From: Polytrichum commune
Taxonomy: Eukaryota; Streptophyta; Polytrichopsida; Polytrichales; Polytrichaceae
DNA: 64,000 nucleotides
NCBI GenBank assembly: GCA_950295325.1
Contig: OX485807.1
Location: 43,988,440 to 44,052,439 of the forward strand
Direction: 5' to 3'
Below the pieces are notes generated by a model, which searched no databases, was not told where the DNA came from, and saw only the letters and a program-made list of their open reading frames with translations. Every line of letters starts with the position of its first letter. Position 1 is the stretch's first letter. Both the position numbers and the translations under genes were made by a program. Below are positions 20,110-32,079 of the stretch, in pieces.

Positions 20110-21900
20110 ATTTCTTATCTAGTCCATGAGCTATGTGTTGGAAGCTAATTGTGCAATTTTCATTCATTGAAAGAAGGTACACAAAAATATGTAATTATTT
20201 TAGTAAGCGTTGGAGAATAATGAGGATAGAAAGTAATATTGACCACATTACATTTCTTTCACGAAGATTGATGAAATTGAGATAACATTAAAATTTGAAA
20301 CCTTGACAAGTGTCCATTACTAACATGTTTGCTGACATCATCCCACTATTAGGGGTCATTCACTGTCTTTAGAATAGTTTAGTTCGAAGCTCCTAAAATG
20401 TTACCAAGTAATTTGATTTATGAAAATTTGGCTTAAGATTGTGTCTGATTAATCTCAAATCATTGCATTGGCGATGAGCAATTAGATCTTCCTCCTCCTC
20501 TTGGAATATGAAAGAGTCTTAGTTACCTCAACCACCAAAAGTCTCAAGTGACCTTACACATTCTATATTAGGAGTTTAAGCTTTAGAGTAGATGACAAGT
20601 CATATTGGTGTTCTAGACTCTTGACATGAAGTATCAAGTCACTACAAGTGCAATCTACATGATATGAATAATATGATTCTTGGGGGGGAGAGGAAGGTCA
20701 TCAACTTACGTGATTTTGTTCCCTAAGGTTGGGTGCTCTCTCCTTCATCTTTGTGTATAGTTCTGTGTGTACCTTCATATTGTGAGCACCTCACGAACCC
20801 TAATTTTCTTCACAAGTTGTGAACTTGTTGCTATTTTACGACCACAATTCATCAATTCCAAACTCTTGTTCGAAGTTCGGTAAACACACAAAAATTGTTG
20901 ACCCTACCACATAAATGTTAGATGATTACTTCATTAATTGCCTTTGGATGGGATTCAAATTAGAGTATATGACATGTCATTGCAAATGAACACTTTAAAA
21001 AATCAATTACAGTTGAAGAAAATTAAAAGCAGTGATCATTTGTAGATCATTTCAACCATAAGATGGATTTAATTGCACATACGATCTGAATAGGAGTCAA
21101 TTTTGTCCTCAATATTGTTTATGTTTGAAGCATTTTCTTGAAACAATATTGGTCCTTTCATTTACATTGTTTGATTTGAGGCAAATGAAACATTGTATTT
21201 CACTATCAAAAATCATAGAAGACCATTAGATCCTAGAGCCTTATATGTTTTTTGGCAATGAAATGAGAGCCTTATGTTATTTGACTCAAAAACTAAAGAG
21301 ACAAAATTAAAGACTCGCATTGTTTCAAGCAAACACTTCAATGAACACAACAATAGCAAGGATCGGATTCTAATTGCCATTTAGATTGCACTAGTTTCTT
21401 GTCCAATATTCTTCATGATTCTTGGTATGGAATGTGAATGGCAGATGTGGGTCAAAAACCCTAAACCTTAAACCCTAAATCCAAGTTGTGTGTCTTTCCA
21501 CAATTTGGACAGTGATATGATTTTTCCAGCTTCGAGCTAGACCTGGAGAAAGCACAAATTGAAATATGCTTTAAACTCTTGGCCTTTTGTTTACACATTA
21601 TAGATATTGTAATAGAGGAATCAAATGCTACAACTATGGCACATGAAACAAGAAGGTTAGTACTAATGCCGGACGCTAAAGAACCCCTATCGAGCTCTGT
21701 GCGCCTAAGAATCCGCGTCCCCTGACCCACATGTCAGTGCCCAAACCATAACTTTCTGACTTGCCCACGCTGTTCCCCGCACCTTGCCAGATCGGATGGA
21801 ACCTTGGACGGAGTTAGCTCCAACGACTTTAGTCATCCTTCGAGCCATGGATCCTCTTCCGAGCATTGGGAACGTTCCCTATCTCCTTCCCATCGGTTTT
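20110..21900. other. No gene seen
   Basis: AT-rich DNA. A short degenerate telomere-like stretch (CCCTAAACCTTAAACCCTAAA) lies at about 21459-21480. A minus-strand frame at 21461-21730 contains CPNC but is unrecognised and probably chance. Confidence 0.35.
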
Positions 21901-21904
21901 CAAC

Positions 21905-22372
21905 CACATTTGCTAATGTGTTATGCAAACGATATCTGCGGAATGTGTTATGCATCAAAATCTCTGGAATGTGTTATACGCCGATCCCAAATCCAAAAAT
22001 GTATTATGCACTAAATGCAAATTTACAAATGTGTCATCCGTCATATTCATGTTTACGAATGTGTCATGCACTAGATCCAAATTTACAAACGTGTCATGCA
22101 CCATATCCATATTTTTAAATATGTCATGCGTCATATTCATATTTACAAATGTGTCATGCACAACATCCAGATTTACAAATATGTCATGCACAACATCCAG
22201 ATTTACAAATATGTCATGCGTCATTTTCATATTTAAAAATGTGTCATGCACAAGATCCAAATTTACAAATGTGTCATGCATCATATTCAAATGTGTCATG
22301 CACTTGATCCAAATTTGTGAATGTGTCATACATCATATTCAAATTTACAAATGTGCTATGCACTACATCCAG
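21905..22372. repeat. 30-bp minisatellite, about 15 copies
   Basis: Units of the form ATTTACAAATGTGTCATGCA followed by about 10 variable bases repeat every 30 bp (two adjacent units at about 22168-22229 are nearly identical). Because 30 is divisible by 3, 10-residue periodic frames are open on both strands; these are not genes. Confidence 0.85.
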
Positions 22373-22389
22373 GTGGAGGACGTTAAGTA

Positions 22390-22421
22390 CCCCCCCCCCA
22401 CGAACTTTTCGGGGGGGGGGG
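22390..22421. other. C10 / G11 inverted homopolymer pair
   Basis: Ten C residues at 22390-22399 and about eleven G residues at 22411-22421 flank an 11-nt spacer (ACGAACTTTTC). They could pair as a hairpin, or the G tract could join a quadruplex. Confidence 0.7.
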
Positions 22422-22429
22422 ATATTATG

Positions 22430-23590
22430 TCAGGGGCAGCGGCCCGTCAGTTTTTCTGCACCCGACTGAAAATTGCTGCCCGCCCGCCCGACTTCGAAAA
22501 AACTATTGTACTTGCATTTTTGAAGGCTACTTGTCCACAAATCCCATATTGAGTGCACTTCATTTTCAAGGTCTCAAATCCAATATATATGTTCACTTTC
22601 ATTGAGTGATTAAGCAATTGATTGGATTTCATTTTCAAAGTGAAACCGCCAATAAAGCACATAATAAAGTTGGAAGTCAAAAACATTACAAAATCCTCAT
22701 TAGCATTGAGGTTATAATTTTTGTCACTTACAATTGAAAGGGACTTTGTCATTCTAAAGTGTAACTCAAATTGATGATTTTTTAAATTTTTGAATAGTTT
22801 AATATTTAATATATATATATATAGTTAATACCGACTACTATCACGAAGTTTTCATACGCATTTAAACTAGTTAAGTAAGATTGAATGCAACCTAAGTCTA
22901 GTAATTTCTGATTAATTACAATTAATTCATTGTGGACGCAAGGAGAAGGTGAGGTGGCCTTCATATAATACACAAAGCTCGAGCCTCTCGACTGACAATG
23001 TCCTCGCCCCATTATCCATCCCTCCCTTTCATTCATCCATGGTTACTTGTTCTCCACGACAGAAACTCGTCCATGCGGCTCATCCATTCCTCTATCCCAC
23101 TGCCTGGGCACACAAAACACTGGCACCCTCGGCCCATGTAACAAGCCCGGGGACTTCATCCTGGCACATTTCACAATGTATGTGTGGGGCAAGGCATGCT
23201 GGGGCCACAGATGAAGAAACCCCTCGCATACAAGCAATTTCTCATCCATCCAAGTGTCCAATGTACAGGTTTGTGACGATTCATTTCAAATGACTTTGAC
23301 TAGACTAATTCGGGTTCTTCAAGGGTAATTATGATCTCAAATCGATTGAAATGCGATATCAGGATGGATGGATGGATGGATAGATGGATGAATGGACGGA
23401 TGCATGGTGAGGGGAACGGAAGGGAGCTATGGAGTGTGAATGATTTTCTTATTCATGCTAGAGGGATGAGACCCTTGCATTTGTTTGTGGTGATTCCCTC
23501 TTGGCAAGAAAAGGCACACTTGTATGAGAAGATTTTCTCCCGCCTCTGTCCATAGCCCCCCACAAGGCTTGCCCCGCACATCAACATGCA
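22430..23590. other. No gene seen; includes a (GGAT)n microsatellite
   Basis: AT-rich DNA with (TA)n at about 22808 and (GGAT)n/(GGAC) repeats at about 23352-23402. Short frames only. Confidence 0.4.
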
Positions 23591-23595
23591 TGAAG

Positions 23596-23760
23596 GCATT
23601 ACCGTAGAGGGCTCTCTATTTCAACACAAAATCAATATTCCCCCCTCATAACTTGTCACGTGTCATGCTCACATTTACCAAGACCCACTTGTATCCCATG
23701 TGGAAACTAGTTAGTAACGGCACTTGTGAATATGCAACAGAGAGCCCTCTACGGTAACCT
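23596..23760. mobile_element. Small MITE with about 22-bp inverted ends
   Basis: ATTACCGTAGAGGGCTCTCT at 23598-23617 is mirrored by AGAGAGCCCTCTACGGTAAC at 23739-23758; only one or two bases differ. Total length about 165 bp. No target duplication could be defined by eye, so the superfamily is open. Confidence 0.65.
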
Positions 23761-24125
23761 CACGGGCTTGTAATATGAGCTTCGACACAAAGAGGGCTCG
23801 AGGGGCATGATGTTGGAGTGGTCTTTAGGTATACAATGGACAACGTGGTGGTGGTGGTGGGGATGGGTGGCGTTTCCCAACATTCCCCATGGTCTCTGAA
23901 GGTGGGGGTTCCACATCATAATGATGTGTCATATGCACAGATGGAAAGGGTCACGATGGCATGGGCCCATACTACGCTAAACATTGTATGTAATGTCACT
24001 TGCTAGATGGAGTTACAAAATGCTATATCTTTTTGCTCTTAATGTAATATCTAACCAAGTAAAGTTATTGATGTTGTGTTATGTTCAAACAAACAATCTG
24101 ACCTTTATTGAACAATTTTGAGTCA

Positions 24126-24365
24126 TAAAGCGAGGAGGAGTGAGCGGTTATGCAAGACTCTAGACATTGGTATTATGGTTGGGCGAACTTTTGGCTTTGA
24201 AAATTCGCAATAATTTCAATTGAAGAAATAAAGTTACCAAAAAAATTGGAGGCCTCTGGATTCCTATCTTCTTACATGGGAAAAATTTGCACGTCGTCAT
24301 ACTTCTCCACATCCAACACATAAGCTCTTAATTGATAGGTTATGGGCGCCTCTACTCTATAACCA
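24126..24365 (+). repeat. Dispersed repeat, copy 1 of 3
   Basis: It shares GAGGAG-TGAGCGGTTATG, CTCTAGACATTGGT, TTCTATCTTCTTACATGG and TTATGGGCGCCTCTACTC with copies at 24490-24870 and 45548-45900. No coding frame is conserved between copies. A short stretch upstream (24036-24106) resembles the arm at 1-170. Confidence 0.7.
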
Positions 24366-24489
24366 ATGAAATAAGTGAGTATGCATTTGTTTAGGAGAAG
24401 TATGACGGATAAAATAAGAGAGTTTGCATAATAATACATATAAACTTTAACTTGGTTTGCCCAAAAAATTATTGTAGAGGCGACTATTT

Positions 24490-24870
24490 CCCAATCATCA
24501 CCCCATCAGCAATCTATAGGGTACTACAATTTCGATCATGCTAGGATTGAATTTTTTATCACGATTGGACTAAGTTTCAATCGGGCTAGGACCAATAGTG
24601 CCATGACACATGCCATGGTCTTGAGTGCTAAAGTGAGGAGGAATGAGCAGTTATGGCATACTCTAGACATTGGTGGTATATGTGGGCCAACTTTTGGCTT
24701 CAGGGATTCAAAATATTTTCAATTCAAGGAATAAAATTATTGAAATTGTTGCAATCCTCCTGATTTCTATCTTCCTACATGGGAAAAATTGCACCACCTT
24801 ATACTTCCCCAAATTTGGCATAGAATCTCTTAAGTTATTGATTATGGGCGCCTCTACTCCATGGTTAGGT
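24490..24870 (+). repeat. Dispersed repeat, copy 2 of 3
   Basis: Longer than copy 1. It starts with CCCATCAGCAATCTATAGGG and AATAGTGCCATGACACATG, both also present at 45560-45650. It then runs through the part shared with 24126-24365. Confidence 0.75.
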
Positions 24871-25204
24871 CACTATATAAGATTTTTGTGCACCACATGC
24901 GGCGAAGGGGTATTTGTTTAAGGGCTACTTACCTCCAAGGCACAAATTAGATTCTTTGTATAATTAGTTAATTTTCTAAAATGGTCCATTTTTTTGTAGC
25001 CTACCATTCCTTATAATGCCCATATGATTGTAATTTTTTGTAGTCTCTATTATTTTTAGTCAAAAAAATTTAATTCAAAGATGTATGCAATGCAAAAGTG
25101 GTGGAGAAAATCATGGCAAAAAAAAGGAGAGAAGCCACCAAGAGAAGTATGGAAGAGAGTTAGGCTTACAATTTCAACCATCCCACGTGAGGCATGCGTA
25201 CAAA

Positions 25205-25345
25205 ATTGATCCTACTAAACATACATCCTAGGATCCTTATTTTGAGCCCCTATATTATTTTTACAAAAAAAAATGCTCCACAATTTATACTTGTAACACT
25301 ATATTCGTTAAATTGAGACTTTCTCTAGTCTCAAATTAATATATG
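25205..25345 (-). repeat. Fragment related to the hAT-like repeat family
   Basis: Inverted relative to about 31660-31740 (CCCCTATATTA, a run of A, TACTAAACATAC) and to about 40000-40060 (AACACTATATTCGTTAAATTGAGAC). No gene is seen between here and 25930. Confidence 0.5.
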
Positions 25346-25936
25346 GATCAAACAACATGAAGATGCCCGAAACTATATTGTCAACAATCTCAAATATATT
25401 AAATGTTCTAATATCCCAAACCTATGATGTGCGGACATAAGCACATATGGTAGAGCACTCAACACCAACTTCATCAACAAAAACACATTGGGTAGAGCAC
25501 TCCAAACAAGTTTCACCCAAAATATATATATATAATGATTTCTATTATTAGCATGCTCAATAGAATATAGACATTGCAACATACAAAGTGCATGTAATAA
25601 ATGCATATTTTTTCAATGGACAATTTAGTCCCAAACTTAATAAAAAAATGAACTTCACATTTGTATTGAAATATAGTAAATGGATATTCATCCAACTCCA
25701 AAACAATATAGTATTCGTAAGTTCTACCCAAACTCTGCCCCAATTTTGAAGAGCACACATATGAGTAATATATGTTCGTAGAATTACATATTACACTATA
25801 ATCATGCTAACACAATCCTACCAACTTCTCATTCAACGTGGGTTGCTTCTTCTGCGATCCGAGCAAGGTTGTCTTTTGCAAAAGTTATGTACTTTTGAGG
25901 GATGGACACTGATCCACTATGATTTTTCCGTGGTTT

Positions 25937-28893
25937 CTATGCTATGAATATGGAATCTGTATCTACCCAAGATGGACCGTGCTCAGAATCCACCTTCCAC
26001 CGAAAGTTAGGGTTTGTATCCCAACATGTATAATGCCGAATCATATCTTCATTCCTTGCCGTCGGTCGGTAGTACTCCACTTGTATTTGTCGAAAATGAG
26101 GGCTGGAAGTTACAAAATTGGGTTTGGACAAAGCTCTTGCCACCCACACTGGCTTCGCATATGTCTCGTCTCTAGGACGCAAAATGAGCATATAACCTTC
26201 ATGACAATCCACTGCAATGCGGAAAGATGGTGGCGGACGACTACTAGCAGGCCCCACGTAATGGTCGTCCACATCAAACTCCTCTCGAACCTCTCCATTT
26301 CCCAAAAGACTAGCCTCCGAAGCTTGTACATTGACACGTGTTTGTGGCCAAAACCCATGCCTTAAAGTATGAGGGCTATCTTGGTGGAGGTCTACCAAGG
26401 CGGCACGAACACGTGTCCAATAATGTATCCAACTCCCATAACGATGCCAACATGATCCGCCAACATCCGCTATCTTCAAACTCTCCCAATATTGTATGAA
26501 GCTTGATATACCTTTCAAAATATCCTCCAAATTCTTCATGGCTATTGGCTTACAAGGGCTGGGCTCCCCATCCGGTAACATGGTCTTCCCATCCGCATCC
26601 ACGCGCCACACAAGAAGACACTCCGGCGGGCTCCAGTCTTGTGTCGTGCACAACAACTTGTATTGCATGGCCGGGACACCATCGTCACGCATGTAGAACC
26701 GGAATTGTTGTACCTTCGTATGCCCGATCAATCAGTGAGCTCCACTTCGAATATAAGGTTCTATAAATGCCTTGAAGTCTGGCACCTCCTCAATCATATG
26801 GGGGATGACGGGAACGTTCTCCAGATCCATGTACGACTTCATCAATAATGGGATTGTAGGAAAATCCTCCTCCCGCAACTTCATGCTCCACTGCCCAAAA
26901 GATGCATCAATATCATCGTGCGTGTGGCCTACCAATAGGAAGGACACAAAAACCTCCTTGAAAATGCCTTTCGCAACCAACAACGACCAATATGCAAATA
27001 CATATCTGCTTTTATTGTCCTTGGCACAATTGTCCAATTGGACACGCAAAGTTGGAGGCAACTTCTTGCCAATCACGGGTTCATTGGGTGGCTCGGGCAA
27101 CGAATGCAAGCATACATCTTTTCCATCCAACACCGATTCATATAAAGGTGTTGAACCCGTGTTCTCAAATAACAATCCTGAAGAATAGGCTGGTGGTTTC
27201 TCTAAATCACGTAAAAGCCTTGCAAATGATCCTATCGTGTGGTTTGAATCCGCTGGATACAAATCAAGAGCATAATGAGCAAACTTGACATCACCGTGTC
27301 CATGTGCAATCATTCCTGCAATGCCAACCCAACATGATTAGCATCTATGTATGAATAAACCATTTTGAAGGAATCCATGTTCTCCAGTACATCACGTAAT
27401 GAAACACCACAACATTTAGGGTATGTGATGACATTATTTCACACTTCACCTGTAACCGATACAGGCAACTTAAAAAACCCATCCGTGGCCTTTATTCGAT
27501 TTGCAAAACATGGGGAGGTTGTTTTGGCATGATCCATTTTGTCATGGATGACCGTGAGAACCTCCAATGGCCTAGAGATGGACAAAGCTCTATTTGTGTA
27601 GTAATCATTACGGTGTGCCTCTTGCATGTTTATGTGCTTGAAATAGTTCAATTGATGTGCCGCATATGATTCGGTACCCATCGTGTGTGCATCCCGAAGA
27701 CGCTTCAACTTTTCGCAATTAGAGCACCTGGCAAATTTGTCCCCTCGTCTTTTTGTAATGTATTCGCTAAAGCTTGTTTTCTTTATTGCACTCAATTTTG
27801 ACAATGAAATTGGCTCCAACCCAATCTTCTTGCCAACTGCATTCACGTCCAACAATATGTCTTTCCATTTTGTGCATGTGGGAAGAACTTTCTTCACAAC
27901 CTTTTCACCGGTTGTGAGTGTGCGTGTTTTGTGCGGCATTGCATCAGCAAGGGGGACAATGATGGTTGCTAGAGTTGCCGTTGCTTGCCTTGTTGCTTCC
28001 CTAGGTTTCTTTAAACCCACGTTCCCATGGTGACGGGACCGGCGGCCTTCCTTGGCATAAGTAGCTTGTCTATAGAAGTCCGCCTTCGACACACCGTGAA
28101 TGGTGTACCATGCCTTACAACACACGTCTATGCTTTCAATGGTGATTACCTTGCGACCCGTCCCATTCACATGTATTGCCCTATGGACATCAAGTTTTTT
28201 TGTGGATCTTAGACGAAAATCTCCAAGCCACATTTCTTCACGGATGGCCTTCAATTTATCCCTTGGAAACAATTGGCAACAACGATGCACACAACAATCC
28301 TTTGTGGCAACTTCTCTTATGGACTCCTCCCCAAGCAGCCTTTGACGTTTACATTCAGTTGCACATGGAGCAGGACGTGCCACAGTATCGTATTTTCTTT
28401 GACCCTTGCGTGGCCGCATGTTTGATTGCATTTCCTTTTCGAGTTGCATGTGTCGTTGCTCATGTTCACGCAAGCTAACTCCATCAGTCATGACATTCCT
28501 CAATGGCCACCTGTGGAGGGAGAACCTATGAGTGGGATCCACCTCAGAAGGAACGAGTGACTCCAATATGACAATCCCAACGTCCTCGGTGCCAAGCGGA
28601 TTTTGATCAATGCAATCTTGTGGATGGGTGTTACGACAAATACCCTCCGCCACAACAACCCCACTGTCATTAAGAAGTAACACATCCAAATTCACCCATG
28701 AAGCTCTTGAAAGCCCGGCACACTCTGGAATGGGACAGTCCGGTACGGAATGCGAAGGTATATCCAAATGCTCTTCATCTGAACTCTCATCCATAGTAGC
28801 CTCCCCGACAATGTCTAGCTCTTCCTCAGATGCAGATGGCCAAGTGGCCATGTCTTCTCCATACGAATACCCTCTTCCAGTATACCCATTCAT
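25937..28893 (-). pseudogene. DUF7869-like, probably transposase-derived gene; two exons, one in-frame stop
   Basis: Minus strand. Exon 1 runs from ATG 28893 (MNGYTGRGYS; the frame is open from 28986) to 27450. A 134-bp GT-AG intron follows (27316-27449), and exon 2 (27315-25937) joins in frame as VT-GMIAHGHGDV. An in-frame TGA at 26732-26734 separates two otherwise continuous halves (SGAH-stop-LIGHTKVQQF). The total is near 950 residues. Visible features are an acidic N-terminus (DESSDEEH), a Cys-rich block near CCVHRCC, CSNC (27715-27726), HDKMDH (about 27527-27549), LDNCAKDNK (about 27014-27041) and GHTHDDID (about 26907-26929). The spaced D, D-N and H-D-D-x-D boxes look like an RNase H-fold transposase core; that reading is inference. 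Proteins of this type are often annotated DUF7869 in mosses and other lineages, from memory. A 73-bp satellite begins just upstream. Confidence 0.7.
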
Positions 28894-29079
28894 TTTACCT
28901 ACACACATGAACATGGAACCTTGTAAAGAATTGACAAAAGCTATAGGGTCCAATAGAAAAAACACAGAAACCTTATCATAACACATGTTGTATGAATATT
29001 ATATCGATGGGTTCCAAAAGGATGGAGCGCACAACAGTTTGTTCAGGATCCGTCTATGCACATCCCCATTGTGTGCATG

Positions 29080-30112
29080 AGGGTGGGTTTGGGTCGAGCG
29101 ACCCAAACCTTGTGCCAGGATGGGTCTGCTAAACAAGACCCACTCGTGATATGGGGCTGGGTTTGGGTCGCTGACTCGCTCGACCCAAACCTCGTGACAG
29201 GATGGGCCTACTAATCCAGGCCCAACCCGTGACAGGGGTGGGTTTGGGTCGCTCGACCCAAACCTCACAATGGAGGTGTGTTTGGGTCGAGCGACCCAAA
29301 CCTCACAATGGAGGTGTGTTTGGGTCGAGCGACCCAAACCTCGTGATAGGATGGGCCTGGTAATCCAGGCCCAGCCCTTGATAGGGGTGGGTTTGGGTCG
29401 CTCGACCCAAACCTCGTGACAAGATGGGCTTGCTAATCCAGGCATAGCCCGTGATAGGGGTGGGTTTGGGTCGAGCGACCCAAACCTCGTGCCAGGATGG
29501 GTCTGCTAAACAAGACCCATTCGTGATATGGGGCTGGGTTTGGGTCGCTCGACCCAAACCTCGTGCCAGGATGGGTCTGCTAAACAAGACCCACTCGTGA
29601 TATGGGGCTGGGTTTGGGTCGCTCAACCCAAACCTCGTGACAGGATGGGCCTGCTAATCCAGGCCCAACCCGTGACAGGGGTGGGTTTGGGTCGAGCAAC
29701 CCAAACCTCGTGACAAGATGGGCCTGCTAATCCAGGCCCAGCCTGTGAGAGGGGGTGGGTTTGGGTCGAGCGACCCAAACCTCGTGACAGGATGGGCCTG
29801 CTAATCCAGGCCCAGCCCGTGATATGGGTGGGTTTGGGTCGCTCGACCCAAACCTCGTGACAGGATGGGCCTGCTAATCTAGGCCCAACCCGTGATATGG
29901 GTGGGTTTGGGTCGCTCGACCCAAACCTCGTGACAGGATGGGCCTGTTAATCTAGGCCCAGCCCGTGAGAGGGGATGGGTTTGGGTCGAGCGACCCAAAC
30001 CTCGTGACAGGATGGGCCTGCTAATCCAGGCCCAGCCCGTGATAGGGGTGGGTTTGGGTCGCTCGACCCAAACCTCACTATGGGGGTGGGTTTGGGTCAA
30101 GCGACCCAAACA
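29080..30112. repeat. 73-bp satellite of double inverted repeats
   Basis: About 15 copies at a spacing of about 73 bp. Each unit has TTTGGGTCG-NN-CGACCCAAA (centre AG or CT, so the unit occurs in both orientations). A second inverted repeat, GGGCCTG-CTAATC-CAGGCCC, lies between CCTCGTGACAGGAT and CCCGTGACAGGGGTGGG. Some units lack the second hairpin (29260-29320, 30066-30090). Open frames with WVERPKPTP-like repeats arise from the periodicity and are not genes. The array lies directly upstream of the DUF7869-like gene. Confidence 0.92.
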
Positions 30113-30119
30113 TTCCGCA

Positions 30120-30620
30120 AATTCCGCCTTAAATTGCGGTAATCTTCCATATTCAGCTGCGTGGATACTAATTGGAAGAATTCAAGCCGTGCATGGCTGT
30201 TGTAATTAGCTACTCATCAACGGATGCATACACGAACCTTGCACTCCACCACTACTTGAGAGAGCTTGCAACCATTTCAGAATGGAGAGATGAGAAAAAA
30301 GGAACGAAGTTTGGGGGGTTTGGTACTTTATACTACCCGCCTCCGCCTTGGCCTTCCTCTTTGGATCCCTTTCCCGCCCGAACGTAAACCCTAAACCTAA
30401 GTTCAAACCTTCTGACAGAATTTCCCACTTCTTGTTGGTAATAGAGCATCCATATTTAGCCTGCCTCTTCGTGGCGCCAACCATCAAATGACCTTGGACA
30501 ACTAACCTCCTAATTCCGCTATTAAATAACTACACAAAATATGATGTGTGGATTTGATTATATGTAGTGTTGTTACCACCCTTACATGCTCAACATTAAT
30601 TTTCAATCCTATGACAGTTA
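30120..30620. other. No gene seen
   Basis: Transition from satellite to AT-rich DNA. It contains CGTAAACCCTAAACCTAAG at about 30384, a weak telomere-like stretch. Confidence 0.35.
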
Positions 30621-30659
30621 GTGTTAGAAGTAAATGTGTTGCTACCTTCTACTCTCACG

Positions 30660-31180
30660 TATATTTCTTCTTTTCACATCCTTACTAACACTAAATTCAA
30701 ACATGTCAATTCCACATATTACTATAGCTTATATTTATTGTTTGAGTTTATATTTAATGTTTATTACTTTCATATGGTTATTGATATATTGTGTATGCAC
30801 TTGTATTTAGTGTATCAAACACTAAATATCATACTTATTGTAGTTGTGTTTTGTACCTATAGTTTTTATTGATTTGGCTTGCCAAAAAAATGTAGTCAAC
30901 TTTATTTGTTTTAACAAATGTTTGATGAAAAATCTAAACATGTATAGTTGTATCTATTCAATGCAAGTTGAGCAGAACATGTCCTTAAATACATGTTGGT
31001 GTGTTCTAGTGTCACTACACTAAATAAGATATTTAGAGATTTATACACTAAATATGAACGCATGTACGACGTACCAATACCACTATGACAGTAATTAACA
31101 TTAAATGTAAACTGAAACACTCAATGTTAATTATAAAGGTAATATGTTTGAATATAGTGTTAGTAAGGACACATGACACT
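30660..31180. mobile_element. Foldback element with about 180-bp inverted arms
   Basis: 30660-30855 and the reverse complement of 31005-31180 align along their length: CCTTACTAACACTA(A/T)ATTCAAACAT, then TTTAATGTTAATTACT-like, then ATTTAGTGTAT and CTAAATATC. The loop is about 150 bp. Related CACTAAATAT-type palindromes occur at 341-365, 3379-3405 and 8709. The frames on both strands are mirror images of each other and not genes. Confidence 0.7.
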
Positions 31181-31445
31181 TTTTAGTTCGCTCTTTCAAG
31201 GATTTTAAAACCTATCATGAACTCCATTTCAACTGCAGCTTTGCATGTGAGCCAAACATGCAAAGTCGAAAATGTACATCCTCATAACAAACATAACATG
31301 AAATGTAACCAACGTTCATGTTCATGAATTAGACTATTGTGATATCTATATACATTTGTTTTTAGAACCACAAGCGACTTGGCCCCCTCATTTGACCTAT
31401 GCGCCATTCATTTATGGCTTCGAGTGCAACAAGACACATTTATAT

Positions 31446-31488
31446 ACCCTAAACCCTAAACCCTAAACCCTACACCCTACACCCTCGT
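31446..31488. repeat. Interstitial telomere-like repeat
   Basis: Three CCCTAAA units followed by CCCTACA variants (ACCCTACACCCTACACCCTCG). This is the plant telomere unit TTTAGGG on the other strand, too short to mark a chromosome end. It ends 13-20 bp before the hAT-like MITE. Confidence 0.8.
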
Positions 31489-31500
31489 AGTTGTTCAGGG

Positions 31501-32077
31501 TTGCTTCCCACGGGTAGGTCACTTAGTGCATTTTAAAAACGACGTGCGGCATAATATAGAGAGGATTAAAATCATTTGAAATAAAAATTAGAAAGGAATT
31601 CCAAATAATGAAGGGGCCATTAAATGTAGACAATCCCATTATAAGTAAGTTAGATGGACATAAAATGTGGGCCATTATTTTTTTGTAAAATTAATATAGG
31701 GGCTGAAGATAAGGTTCCTAGAAGGTATGTTTAGTATGTTTGCTATGGTCTCCTATGTGTTTTCTTCATAACTTTGTTTGCAATGATATTATTGTTTGCA
31801 CCCTTCTTTGTTTCCATAGTTTCCCTTAACACTCGTCAATGCGTTAGGAAGTAGATTAGCTTTTATTACTTAAAAGGAATATAGAGTACAAAAAATTGCA
31901 GTGACTTGGACAATATAAGTAATGGAAGGGTGCAAACAAATGGGCCATTTTTGAAATTTAAGTAATTATAGGGAGGCTTTAATTCAACCCTTGAAGGTAA
32001 ATAGCCCCAAAACAAAAAACCCCTAGCCGCACGTGGTGCACAAAAATGCCTTAGAGTGACCTACCCGTGTTGCTTCC
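31501..32077. mobile_element. hAT-like MITE with 8-bp target duplication
   Basis: CACGGGTAGGTCACT begins at 31509 and its exact complement ends at 32069; TTGCTTCC flanks both (31501-31508, 32070-32077). An 8-bp duplication with a CA..G terminus is the hAT signature. The inner arms add CACGTGCGGC. The interior (561-bp element) has no coding frame. The same family is seen at 50371-50760, and one end at about 45250-45302. Confidence 0.88.
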
Positions 32078-32079
32078 AT

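Noticed and set aside
29080..30112. CRISPR-like appearance (palindromic repeats at regular spacing)
   Set aside because: The spacers are themselves repeated and conserved, and the DNA is plant nuclear; this is a satellite.
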